Source: UBA6987 sp045616945 (GTDB lineage: Bacteria > Bacillota > Clostridia > Lachnospirales > Lachnospiraceae). Taken from it: a stretch of DNA of 16,470 bases. The notes under the pieces are model-generated. The model had not been told where the DNA came from, ran no database searches, and saw only the letters and a list, made by a program, of their open reading frames with translations. Shown in pieces: positions 7,426 to 15,087 of this stretch (position 1 is its first letter; each line of letters begins with the position of its first letter). The stretch spans positions 1-16,470 of the forward strand of contig JAZLHR010000101.1 of assembly GCA_045616945.1 (NCBI GenBank), read 5' to 3'. The position numbers and the translations under genes were made by a program.

Positions 7426-7722
7426 ATGAAAAAAAAGGCGGCAGATAAAAAGAAAAAGAGGACGACATTTGCCATCGTGCTGATCACGGCACTGCTGGCC
7501 GGGTTCCTGTTCTTTCAGACTTCGCGGCTGCAGCGGACAGAGGAAGGATACCGCCGGCGGGAAGCAGAGCTTTCTTCGGAACTGGAAGTGGAGAACCGAA
7601 AAACGGAAGAACTGAAAAAACAGGGCGTTCTGATCCGCTCTCTGAAATATATCGAGCAGATCGCGCGTGAAAAGCTGGGATTGGTATATCCGGGCGAGAT
7701 CCTGGTAGAACCGGAAGAGTAG
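7426..7722 (+). CDS. divIC: Septum formation initiator, DivIC/FtsB-like
   Basis: A 98-residue bitopic membrane protein: a very basic cytoplasmic N-terminus (KKK runs in residues 2-12), one membrane helix at about 13-30, and an extracellular coiled coil at about 33-68 rich in E, R and K. The C-terminal ARE-x-LGLV-x-PGE motif (about 80-91) is typical of the DivIC/FtsB family. In Firmicutes DivIC joins FtsL and DivIB to activate septal peptidoglycan synthesis. An AAAGGCGG site precedes the ATG, 12 bases after rqcP. FtsL proteins look similar, but the motif and the rqcP-divIC-tilS order favour DivIC. Confidence 0.9.
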   Translation: MKKKAADKKKKRTTFAIVLITALLAGFLFFQTSRLQRTEEGYRRREAELSSELEVENRKTEELKKQGVLIRSLKYIEQIAREKLGLVYPGEILVEPEE

Positions 7723-7738
7723 CCGGCGGGAGAAAAGC

Positions 7739-9133
7739 ATGGCAGAAGGGCAGAAGACGGCAGAATATCGGCTCCCCGCAGCGGGAGATATCGCGGTGGC
7801 CGCAGTGAGCGGCGGCTGCGATTCCGTGTGCCTGCTTCTGGAAATGGCCGCATTGGCAAAGCAGCGGGGCTTTTTTCTTGCTGCGGTCCATGTGAATCAC
7901 GGGATACGCGGTCCCGAGGCTGACGGGGACGAGGAATTCGTCAGGCAGCTTTGTGCGCGGGAGGGCGTCCCTTTTACGGCTGTTCATGCAGACGCGCCCG
8001 CCTGTGCGGCACAGCAGGGGCTTTCCCTGGAGGAGGCAGCCCGCTCCCTGCGCTACGGTGCTTTGCTGCAGGCTGCGGAAAAGCTGCAGCGGGAAGCCGC
8101 AGCGGGGACGGAAGCGAGGCCGCGCGTTCTGATCATGACGGCACATCACCGCGATGATCAGGCGGAAACGGTCCTGCTGAATCTTCTGCGGGGCAGCGGC
8201 ATCCGGGGGCTGACCGGCATGCGGGAACTGTCGCCGCGGGGAAACGGGATCTATATTTACCGGCCTTTTCTGCAAAGAAGCCGCGCGGAGCTGCAGCAGC
8301 TGCTGCGGGCAAAGGGGCAGACCTGGCGGGAAGACAGTACCAACGGCGATACCGCTTACCGGAGGAACTACCTGCGCAGAGAATTGCTGCCGGAAGCCGA
8401 AGAGCGCTTTCCCGGCGCGGGTGAAAATATCGCGGAAGCAGCGGCTCTGCTGGCGGAAACGGAGGATTGGCTGGAACAGGCAGCCGGGGAGCTGTTTGAG
8501 AACGCTTTGACGGAGGACGGAGGTCTGCTGACTGCCGCGCTGGAAAAACAGCCCGCGGTGCTGCGGCAGAGGGTATTGCGGCGCTGGCTGCTGCCGCGGG
8601 GCGGCGTGAAGGATGTCGGCCGCGTGCATTACCGGGCCCTGGAAGAGCTTTTGTGCGGTCAGAGCGGCCGCAGCCTGGATCTGCCGGGCGGGCGGCGCGT
8701 ATTGAGGAACCAGCAGGCATTGGTGCTGCAATGGGACGGCGGAGAGAAACAGGAGGCGGAGCCGATGCTCCCGGCCCTTTCCGTCCGGCGCTATCCCCGC
8801 GAAAAGGACATGGAAATTCTCAGAAGTCTTGACACAGTCCAGTTGGATTGTGATATGATAAGAGGCAGTTTTTCTCTCAGAACACGCAGGCCGGGGGACT
8901 ATTTCATCCTTGCTTCCGGCGGGCGGAAATCTTTGAAAAGCTATCTGATCGATAAAAAGATCCCTTTGGAGCGGCGGGACAGGATGCCGCTGGTCGCCGA
9001 AGGCAGTCATGTTTTATGGCTGATCGGCTGCCGCATCAGTGATGCGGTCAGGGTAACGGATCAGACGAAGACCATACTAGAATTAAGTACTGTCGGGGCA
9101 GATGGCCCGCGGCAGGCGGAAGCGGAGGAGTGA
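7739..9133 (+). CDS. tilS: tRNA(Ile)-lysidine synthase
   Basis: TilS uses ATP and lysine to convert C34 of the CAU-anticodon tRNA-Ile into lysidine so that it reads AUA; it is normally essential. The 464-residue length matches the Bacillus enzyme. Seen: PP-loop SGGCDS (24-29), HVNHGIRG (51-58), the conserved HHRDDQAETVLLNLLRGSG block near 138-156, an R-x-N-Y-x-R-x-x-L segment followed by a helical central domain, and the C-terminal TilS substrate domain with LRTRRPGDYF and IDKKIPLERRD, near the end. The ATG at 7739 has GGGAGA upstream, 16 bases after divIC. The stop TGA is one base before hpt, whose GGAGGAG lies inside tilS. The gene is GC-rich except for an AT-richer patch near 8820-8880 that carries a promoter-like sequence. 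Confidence 0.97.
   Translation: MAEGQKTAEYRLPAAGDIAVAAVSGGCDSVCLLLEMAALAKQRGFFLAAVHVNHGIRGPEADGDEEFVRQLCAREGVPFTAVHADAPACAAQQGLSLEEAARSLRYGALLQAAEKLQREAAAGTEARPRVLIMTAHHRDDQAETVLLNLLRGSGIRGLTGMRELSPRGNGIYIYRPFLQRSRAELQQLLRAKGQTWREDSTNGDTAYRRNYLRRELLPEAEERFPGAGENIAEAAALLAETEDWLEQAAGELFENALTEDGGLLTAALEKQPAVLRQRVLRRWLLPRGGVKDVGRVHYRALEELLCGQSGRSLDLPGGRRVLRNQQALVLQWDGGEKQEAEPMLPALSVRRYPREKDMEILRSLDTVQLDCDMIRGSFSLRTRRPGDYFILASGGRKSLKSYLIDKKIPLERRDRMPLVAEGSHVLWLIGCRISDAVRVTDQTKTILELSTVGADGPRQAEAEE
8829..8859 (+). promoter_or_regulatory. Possible internal promoter inside tilS
   Basis: TTGACA (8829-8834), a 19-base spacer and TATGAT (8854-8859), with TG one base ahead of the -10 (8851-8852). The -35 is a perfect match and the -10 differs at one base, but the spacer is longer than the ideal 17. 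It lies about 275 bases before hpt and could give hpt-ftsH and downstream genes extra transcription. It encodes ordinary TilS residues, so chance cannot be excluded. Confidence 0.4.
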
Positions 9134-9134
9134 C

Positions 9135-9668
9135 ATGGAAAAGCATGTAGTGAAGAAGCTGATACCGGAAGAGGAACTGAACGCCAGGATCAAAGAGGTG
9201 GCGGCACAGATCAATCGGGATTATGAAGGGAAAAACCTGCATCTGATCGGTATTTTGAAGGGCAGCGTGCCGGCTCTGTGCGAGATCGCGAAGAATCTTA
9301 CCGTCCCGGTCACGATGGACTTTATGAGCTGCTCCAGCTACGGCGGCGACACGACCTCCAAGGGCGTGGTGCGTCTGATCAAGGATCTGGACGAACCGAT
9401 CGAGGGCAAGGATGTCATGGTCGTGGAGGATATCATCGACTCCGGACATACCCTGCACTATCTGCGGAAGATCCTGCTGGACCGTCATCCTGCTAGCCTG
9501 AAGATCTGCACGCTGCTGGACAAGCCGTCCCGCCGCGTACGAAACGATGTCCCGGTGGATTACAGCTGCTTCCAGATCCCGGACGCCTTTGTGGTGGGCT
9601 TCGGACTGGACTATGACCAGTGCTACCGCAATCTGCCTTATATCGGCTATGTGGAATTTACAGATTAA
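9135..9668 (+). CDS. hpt: Hypoxanthine (guanine) phosphoribosyltransferase
   Basis: A purine salvage enzyme that joins hypoxanthine or guanine to PRPP, giving IMP or GMP; cytoplasmic. The 177 residues match the family (about 175-185). The PRPP-binding loop VVEDIIDSGHTL is at 96-107, the flexible-loop segment with SSYGG at 67-71, the LKGS loop at 41-44, and VDYSCFQIPD-AFVVGFGLDY, the purine-contacting region, at 141-160. The start at 9135 is chosen over an in-frame ATG at 9102 because GGAGGAG precedes it and homologues begin just before this point. Hpt between tilS and ftsH is the standard Firmicutes order; in some Firmicutes HprT also interacts with ftsH control, which cannot be judged here. 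Confidence 0.97.
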   Translation: MEKHVVKKLIPEEELNARIKEVAAQINRDYEGKNLHLIGILKGSVPALCEIAKNLTVPVTMDFMSCSSYGGDTTSKGVVRLIKDLDEPIEGKDVMVVEDIIDSGHTLHYLRKILLDRHPASLKICTLLDKPSRRVRNDVPVDYSCFQIPDAFVVGFGLDYDQCYRNLPYIGYVEFTD

Positions 9669-9689
9669 TACAGAACAGGAGACATTGAT

Positions 9690-11534
9690 TTGAACGAACC
9701 CCAGCAGACGCAGAGACGCCCCGGCGGCGGCCTGCTATTTCTGATACTGTTTATCGTACTGATGGTGTGGCTCGCTTTCGGCCGCAGCCGAGTCGACGAA
9801 GAAGAAAAGGATTACAGCTTCTTCCTCCGGAGCCTGGAGGAAAACGCCGTTCAGGATATTACGGTCATCCAGTCGGAGGAGATCCCTACCGGCACCGTGA
9901 CCTTTAAGGTCGGTGAAAACAATTATTATTTCTTTACGCCCGATGTCAATGAGATCCAGAAGCTGCTTCTGAACTATGAAGCCTCGGGGCACAGCCTGGA
10001 ATGGCGCGTGACGGACGTGGAAAAGGATATGGATATCGGCCTCATCATCACGCTTGTATTCTGTGCGATCATGGTGGTGTTCATCATCTTCTTCCTAACC
10101 CGGGCAAACGGGGGCGGCGCCAATGCGCAGATGATGAATTTCGGCAGGAGCCGGGCCGTCATGGTGCGCGGCAACAAGGTGACCTTCCGGGGTGTCGCCG
10201 GTCTGAAGGAAGAAAAGGAGGATCTGGAGGAGGTCGTGGACTTCCTGAAGGATCCGCAGAAATATGTGCAGCTCGGAGCCCGTATCCCGAAGGGCATCCT
10301 GCTGGTCGGCGCTCCCGGCACCGGCAAGACGCTGCTCGCAAAGGCCATCGCCGGAGAAGCCAAAGTGCCGTTTTTCAGCATTTCCGGTTCCGATTTCGTG
10401 GAAATGTTTGTCGGTGTCGGTGCTTCGCGTGTGCGTGACCTGTTCCAGGAAGCCAAAAAGAACGCGCCCTGCATCGTATTCATCGATGAGATCGATGCGG
10501 TCGCCCGGCGCCGCGGCAGCGGTATGGGCGGCGGCCACGACGAGCGAGAGCAGACCCTGAACCAGCTGCTGGTGGAAATGGACGGCTTCGGCGTGAATTC
10601 CGGCATCATCGTGCTGGCCGCGACGAACCGTGTCGATATCCTGGACCCGGCCATCATGCGTCCGGGGCGCTTTGACAGAAAGATCACCGTGGGCCGTCCC
10701 GATGTGGCCGGCCGCGAAGAGATCCTCCGTGTCCACGCGAAAAACAAGCCGCTGGCAGAGGATGTGGATCTGGCAAGGATCGCGCAGACTACGGCGGGCT
10801 TTTCCGGAGCGGATCTGGAAAATCTGCTGAACGAGGCTGCTATCGGCGCCGCAAAGGACGGACGTGCCTTCCTGAACCAGGCGGATGTCGATAAAGCCTT
10901 CATCAAGGTGGGCATCGGCGGCGAAAAAAAGAGCAAGATCATTTCCGAGAAGGAAAAGCGCATTACGGCCTTCCACGAGGCAGGTCACGCGATCCTGTTC
11001 CATGTTCTGCCGGATGTCGGGCCGGTACATACCGTGTCCGTGATCCCCACCGGCACCGGTGCGGCCGGATATACGATGCCTCTCCCCGAAAAGGACGAGA
11101 TGTTCCGTACCAAGGGGCAGATGCTGCAGGATATCATGGTCGGTCTGGGCGGACGGATCGCCGAAGAACTGGTTTTGAACGACGTGACGACCGGCGCCAG
11201 CCAGGATATCAGGAGCTGCACGGAGCAGGCACGCGCCATGGTGATGAAATACGGTATGTCCGAACAGGCCGGCCTGATCAATTACAGCGGGGAAGAGGAA
11301 GTCTTCCTCGGCCGCGATTTCGGTCATACGCATGCCTACGGCGAGAATACAGCCTCCCTGCTGGATGCTGAAGTGCGCCGCATCGTAGACGATTGCTATC
11401 AGAAGGCCAAGGCACTCATTGTGGAGAACCGCGCGGCACTGGATCGCATCGCCGAGGCCCTGGTGGTGAAGGAAAAACTGAATCAGCAGGAATTTGAGCA
11501 GATTTTCAACGAAAGCACAGGCAAAGAGGCCTGA
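9690..11534 (+). CDS. ftsH: ATP-dependent zinc metalloprotease FtsH
   Basis: A membrane-anchored hexameric AAA+ protease that extracts and degrades misfolded membrane proteins and some regulators. The 614 residues are typical. Membrane helices are at about 13-31 and 115-137 with a short extracellular domain between. The AAA+ module has Walker A GAPGTGKT (207-214), pore FVG (240-242), Walker B IVFIDEID (262-269) and the arginine-finger segment RPGRFDR (324-330). The protease has HEAGH (429-433) and a third zinc ligand at D506 (GASQD). The start is TTG at 9690, supported by AGGAG (9677-9681) eight bases upstream; no ATG fits before the first membrane helix, where the protein should begin. hpt ends 21 bases before it. 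Confidence 0.98.
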   Translation: MNEPQQTQRRPGGGLLFLILFIVLMVWLAFGRSRVDEEEKDYSFFLRSLEENAVQDITVIQSEEIPTGTVTFKVGENNYYFFTPDVNEIQKLLLNYEASGHSLEWRVTDVEKDMDIGLIITLVFCAIMVVFIIFFLTRANGGGANAQMMNFGRSRAVMVRGNKVTFRGVAGLKEEKEDLEEVVDFLKDPQKYVQLGARIPKGILLVGAPGTGKTLLAKAIAGEAKVPFFSISGSDFVEMFVGVGASRVRDLFQEAKKNAPCIVFIDEIDAVARRRGSGMGGGHDEREQTLNQLLVEMDGFGVNSGIIVLAATNRVDILDPAIMRPGRFDRKITVGRPDVAGREEILRVHAKNKPLAEDVDLARIAQTTAGFSGADLENLLNEAAIGAAKDGRAFLNQADVDKAFIKVGIGGEKKSKIISEKEKRITAFHEAGHAILFHVLPDVGPVHTVSVIPTGTGAAGYTMPLPEKDEMFRTKGQMLQDIMVGLGGRIAEELVLNDVTTGASQDIRSCTEQARAMVMKYGMSEQAGLINYSGEEEVFLGRDFGHTHAYGENTASLLDAEVRRIVDDCYQKAKALIVENRAALDRIAEALVVKEKLNQQEFEQIFNESTGKEA

Positions 11535-11547
11535 CGGGTAGCGGAAA

Positions 11548-13641
11548 TTGGATTGGCAGCTGCTTCTCTCAGACGAGACCGGGAATTTCAGATGCCCGGC
11601 GGAGCCCGGCACGGGACAGCCGTGGCGGGTGTCTCTGAGGGCGCCTGCGGACGAGCCGCTTTCGGTTCTCCTGCATCTGCGGGACGAAAACGAAACGGTC
11701 GTGCCGGTCCCTTGGCTGCGGAAGGAAGGACTGTATGCGCGCTATGAGGCCGCACTGCCTGCCTGCCGCGGACGCTGCGATTATTACTTTGAGATCCGTT
11801 CCGGGGAGGAACGGAAATATTACGGCCGGGACGGTCTGGGAGACCGGGCGGATTCCGTTATCCCTTTTGCGGTGCTGCCGGATTTTCATGTGCCGGTCTG
11901 GGCGCGCGGTGCGGTCTATTATCAGATCTTCCCGGATCGCTTCCGCAACGGAGATGCGTCCAATGACGTGCTTACCGGAGAGCTGCTGTATATCCAGGGG
12001 ATCTACAGTGAGCAGGTGAATTGGAACAGCGCCGTGCAGCCGCTGGACGTGTTCCGCTTTTACGGCGGCGATCTGGAGGGGATCCGGCAGAAGCTGGGCT
12101 ATCTGTCGGAGCTAGGGGTGGATGTCCTCTACCTGAACCCGATATTTGTATCGCCCTCCAATCATAAATACGATGCGCAGGATTATTTCCATGTCGATCC
12201 GCATCTCGGGGCGATTTCCAAAGATGAGGGGGCCTATTTCCGCGAGGAAGGTGCTGCGCAGCAGGGCAGTGCCGTTCGTCCTCCCGAAAAGGAGGAAGAC
12301 GGGGAGCCGGTCGTTTCGCAGCGTTATATCTGCCGGACGGCGGAAGAGGAGAACCTGCAGGCTTCGGACCGGCTGCTGGCGCGGCTGATCGCGGAAGCGG
12401 AAACGTACGGTATCCGCGTCGTGCTGGACGGTGTTTTCAACCATTGCGGCTCTTTTCATGCCTGGATGGACCGCAGCAGCATTTACCGGGAACGCGGCGG
12501 CAGAGGGGCCTGGTGGAACCCTGCGTCACCCTGCCGGCAGTATTTCAATTTTACCGGACCGGAAGAATATGAAGGCTGGTGGAAACATTCGACGCTGCCG
12601 AAGCTGGAGGTCGAACATTCGGAGGCGCTCCGGCATCAGCTGTTCGAGGTAGGGAAAAAATGGGTGCGGCCGCCCTTCGGCGCATCCGGCTGGCGGCTGG
12701 ATGTGGCGGCGGATGTGGGTCACACGGAGGCCGGCAACCATGCGTTCTGGCAGGCTTTTCGCCGGGAGGTCCGCAGCGCGGATCCGGAAGCGCTTCTGCT
12801 GGCGGAGCATTACGGGGATCCTTCTCCCTGGCTGCAGGGCGATGAATGGGACGGCGTGATGAATTACGACGCTTTCCTGGACCCGATCTCATATTTCTTT
12901 ACCGGCATGGAAAAGCACAGTGACCGCTATGAGCCGGAAGCGGACGGCAGCGGCACGCTGTTTTTTGAAACGCTCCGGAAGAATATGGGGCGTCTGCCGC
13001 GGGCATCGCTGGAATGCAGCCTGAATGAATTGGATAATCACGATCACTCGCGTTTCCTGACCCGGACGGGGCGGCAGACAGGCCGCCTGAAGGATCGCGG
13101 CAGCGAGGCGGCGCAGGAAGGCATCTCCAAGGCCCTTCTGCGGGCCGCGGTGCTGGTGCAGATGACCCTGCCGGGCGCACCGGGCATCTATTACGGAGAC
13201 GAGGCCGGGCTTTGCGGCTTTACCGATCCGGACAGCCGCCGGCCGTATCCCTGGGGACATCAGGATTTCGCATTGTTGGATTTTTATACTGCCGCGGTCC
13301 GTCTGCACAAGCGCTGGCGCGGTTTTACGGCCGGTTCGCTGGTGCCGCTGGCGGCCGGCAGAGGGTATATTGCCTACGGGATGATCTTGGACGGCGAAGC
13401 TGCCCTCACGGTCATCCATCAGGGGACAGATACGGTCTGCCTTTCTTTGGATCTGACCCTGCTGACCGGCTTTGCACCCTGCGCCGTCAGGCGCCTTTTG
13501 GAAACGGATGAAAACGGCTACAATTGCGGGGCGCTGGATATCCCCGTGACGGCGGGGCGGCTGGAACTGCAGCTCGGACCGCACCGGGGGACCGTTTACG
13601 AGCTGATCTATCAAGGTCAAAAAACAGGAGGTCTGTTATGA
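11548..13641 (+). CDS. GH13 alpha-glucan hydrolase, neopullulanase-like
   Basis: A 697-residue glycoside hydrolase of family 13, acting on alpha-glucan linkages of maltodextrin, pullulan or cyclodextrin type. The N-terminal region (about 5-110) looks like a CBM34-type beta domain; the barrel starts near WARGAVYYQIFPDRF (118-132). Conserved regions: DGVFNH (294-299), GWRLDVA with nucleophile D385 and R383, acid/base E420 (LLLAEH), and NHD with D499. At 350-354 LPKLE occupies the place of the MPKLN region of subfamily 20, so subfamily 20-like but not certain. A charged insertion of about 40 residues (225-265) follows the HVDPHLG segment. There is no signal peptide, so it acts on imported maltodextrins or glycogen. 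The start is a TTG 13 bases after ftsH with a poor ribosome site (GCGGAAA). Its stop overlaps the next start as ATGA. An odd cargo in this operon. Confidence 0.9.
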   Translation: MDWQLLLSDETGNFRCPAEPGTGQPWRVSLRAPADEPLSVLLHLRDENETVVPVPWLRKEGLYARYEAALPACRGRCDYYFEIRSGEERKYYGRDGLGDRADSVIPFAVLPDFHVPVWARGAVYYQIFPDRFRNGDASNDVLTGELLYIQGIYSEQVNWNSAVQPLDVFRFYGGDLEGIRQKLGYLSELGVDVLYLNPIFVSPSNHKYDAQDYFHVDPHLGAISKDEGAYFREEGAAQQGSAVRPPEKEEDGEPVVSQRYICRTAEEENLQASDRLLARLIAEAETYGIRVVLDGVFNHCGSFHAWMDRSSIYRERGGRGAWWNPASPCRQYFNFTGPEEYEGWWKHSTLPKLEVEHSEALRHQLFEVGKKWVRPPFGASGWRLDVAADVGHTEAGNHAFWQAFRREVRSADPEALLLAEHYGDPSPWLQGDEWDGVMNYDAFLDPISYFFTGMEKHSDRYEPEADGSGTLFFETLRKNMGRLPRASLECSLNELDNHDHSRFLTRTGRQTGRLKDRGSEAAQEGISKALLRAAVLVQMTLPGAPGIYYGDEAGLCGFTDPDSRRPYPWGHQDFALLDFYTAAVRLHKRWRGFTAGSLVPLAAGRGYIAYGMILDGEAALTVIHQGTDTVCLSLDLTLLTGFAPCAVRRLLETDENGYNCGALDIPVTAGRLELQLGPHRGTVYELIYQGQKTGGLL

Positions 13642-14945
13642 ACGAAAAATTTGCCAAGCTGGGCTTTTATCCGGCCGATATTCTGCTGCCGAAGGACGCG
13701 GATATGAACAAGTGGTCCGTCGTGGCCTGCGATCAGTTCACTTCCGAACCGGAATATTGGCAGGCAGTCGCGGAAAATGCCGGGGATGCTCCCTCTGCAT
13801 TGAAGCTGATCCTTCCCGAAGCGCATCTAAACGATCCGGATGTCGAACAGCAGATCGCCTCCATCAACGAAAATATGTATGCCTATCTGCAGGCAGGCCT
13901 GTTCCGCACCTACGAGAATGCCGTGTTTTATATTGAGCGTACGCAGTCCGACGGCAAGATCCGCAGGGGCCTGATCGGGATGGTCGACCTGGAGCAGTAC
14001 GATTTCACGCCCGGCAGCGGCGCACTGATCCGCGCCACCGAGGGAACGGTGCTTTCCCGAATCCCTCCGCGCGTGAAGGTCCGCAAGGATGCTCCCATCG
14101 AGCTGCCGCACATTATGCTTCTGATCGATGATGACAAGAAGACCGTGATCGAACCGCTGGCGGCTGCCGTGGGGACCATGGAAAAGGTATATGATTTCGA
14201 ACTGCAGCAGGGCGGCGGTGCTTTGAAGGGCTGGCTGCTGACGGAAGCGCAGCAGGATGCCGCGGCGGATGCGCTGGTTGCTTTGCAGGATCAGGAAGCG
14301 CAGGCTGAAAAGTACGGTCTGAAGGGCGCTGCGCCGCTGCTTTTTGCGGTCGGCGACGGCAATCATTCTTTGGCGACGGCCAAGCGCTGCTATGAGGATC
14401 TGAAGAAGGTGACGCCTGCCGATCAGTGGGCATCCCTGCCGGCTCGCTATGCGCTCGTAGAGGTCGTGAACAATCACGATGATGCGCTTGGCTTCGAGCC
14501 GATCCACCGTGTCCTGTTCGGGATCGAACCGCAGGATGTACTGAAGGAACTCAAGAACTATTACAAGGATTCTTATATCGCCGCGGATGCCGGCACGGAG
14601 CTTTCGAACAGTGAGCAGGCACAGGTCATCGGCGTCTGCTTCGGCGGGGAAGAGATCCGCATCGTGCTGCCGAAGCCTTCCCGTCAGCTGGCGGTGGGGA
14701 CCCTGCAGGATTTCCTGGACGATTATGTAAAGAAGACCGGCTGTGAGATCGACTACATCCATGACGACGATGTGGTGCGCAAGCTGGCTGCGAAGCCCGG
14801 CAATATCGGCTTTATGCTGCCTGCCATGCGGAAAACGGAACTGTTCAAGACGGTAATGGCCGACGGGGTGCTGCCCCGCAAGACCTTCTCGATGGGCCAC
14901 GCCCGCGATAAGCGTTATTATACCGAGGCAAGAAAGATCCGGTAA
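13638..14945 (+). CDS. DUF1015 family protein
   Basis: A 435-residue cytoplasmic protein of the DUF1015 family: the N-terminal block WSVVACDQFTSEPEYW (26-41), the SRIPPRVKVRKDAPIELPH stretch (140-158), and the motif GDGNHSLATAK (239-249). Function is not established. GDGNHS resembles the DGHHR turn of ParB/SerK-fold proteins, some of which are free serine kinases; from memory DUF1015 genes often sit near serine-biosynthesis genes, and here serC lies convergently 142 bases away. A role in serine or phosphoserine metabolism is therefore an inference worth testing. The start at 13638 has AGGAGG a few bases upstream and overlaps the GH13 stop (ATGA), so the two are translationally coupled. A longer in-frame start at 13524 inside the GH13 gene is rejected. 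Last gene of the operon, followed by the hairpin at 14963. Confidence 0.9.
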   Translation: MNEKFAKLGFYPADILLPKDADMNKWSVVACDQFTSEPEYWQAVAENAGDAPSALKLILPEAHLNDPDVEQQIASINENMYAYLQAGLFRTYENAVFYIERTQSDGKIRRGLIGMVDLEQYDFTPGSGALIRATEGTVLSRIPPRVKVRKDAPIELPHIMLLIDDDKKTVIEPLAAAVGTMEKVYDFELQQGGGALKGWLLTEAQQDAAADALVALQDQEAQAEKYGLKGAAPLLFAVGDGNHSLATAKRCYEDLKKVTPADQWASLPARYALVEVVNNHDDALGFEPIHRVLFGIEPQDVLKELKNYYKDSYIAADAGTELSNSEQAQVIGVCFGGEEIRIVLPKPSRQLAVGTLQDFLDDYVKKTGCEIDYIHDDDVVRKLAAKPGNIGFMLPAMRKTELFKTVMADGVLPRKTFSMGHARDKRYYTEARKIR

Positions 14946-14962
14946 CGGCCCTCAAATGTGCG

Positions 14963-15003
14963 AAAAGGCGGTATGCTCCGATGCGAACATACCGCCTTTT
15001 GTG
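14963..15003 (+). terminator. Terminator after the DUF1015 gene
   Basis: A perfect 13-base inverted repeat, AAAAGGCGGTATG at 14963-14975 and CATACCGCCTTTT at 14988-15000, with a 12-base loop. Because the arms end in A4 and T4, it can work on either strand, though the plus-strand U-tract is short (TTTTGTG). It most likely ends the uvrA operon. Confidence 0.8.
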
Positions 15004-15014
15004 CGGATCATGGG

Positions 15015-15060
15015 AAAAATAAAGAGACCGCGGGAAAGCAGAAAAACTTCCCTGCGGTCT
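15015..15060 (-). terminator. Terminator after serC
   Basis: Arms at 15025-15038 and 15047-15060 pair over 14 positions with one G-T and one A-C mismatch around an 8-base loop. On the minus strand the hairpin is followed by a T-rich run (CTCTTTATTTTT, down to 15015). It lies about 30 bases past the serC stop and suits minus-strand termination better than plus. Confidence 0.8.
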
Positions 15061-15087
15061 TTTGCGGCAGTCCGGTCCTGACGGGAC

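Noticed and set aside
7484..9010. A 508-codon minus-strand open frame across divIC and tilS
   Set aside because: Shadow of tilS; no ribosome site or recognisable domain.
10095..11612. A 505-codon minus-strand open frame across ftsH
   Set aside because: Shadow of ftsH, whose catalytic motifs are all in the sense frame.
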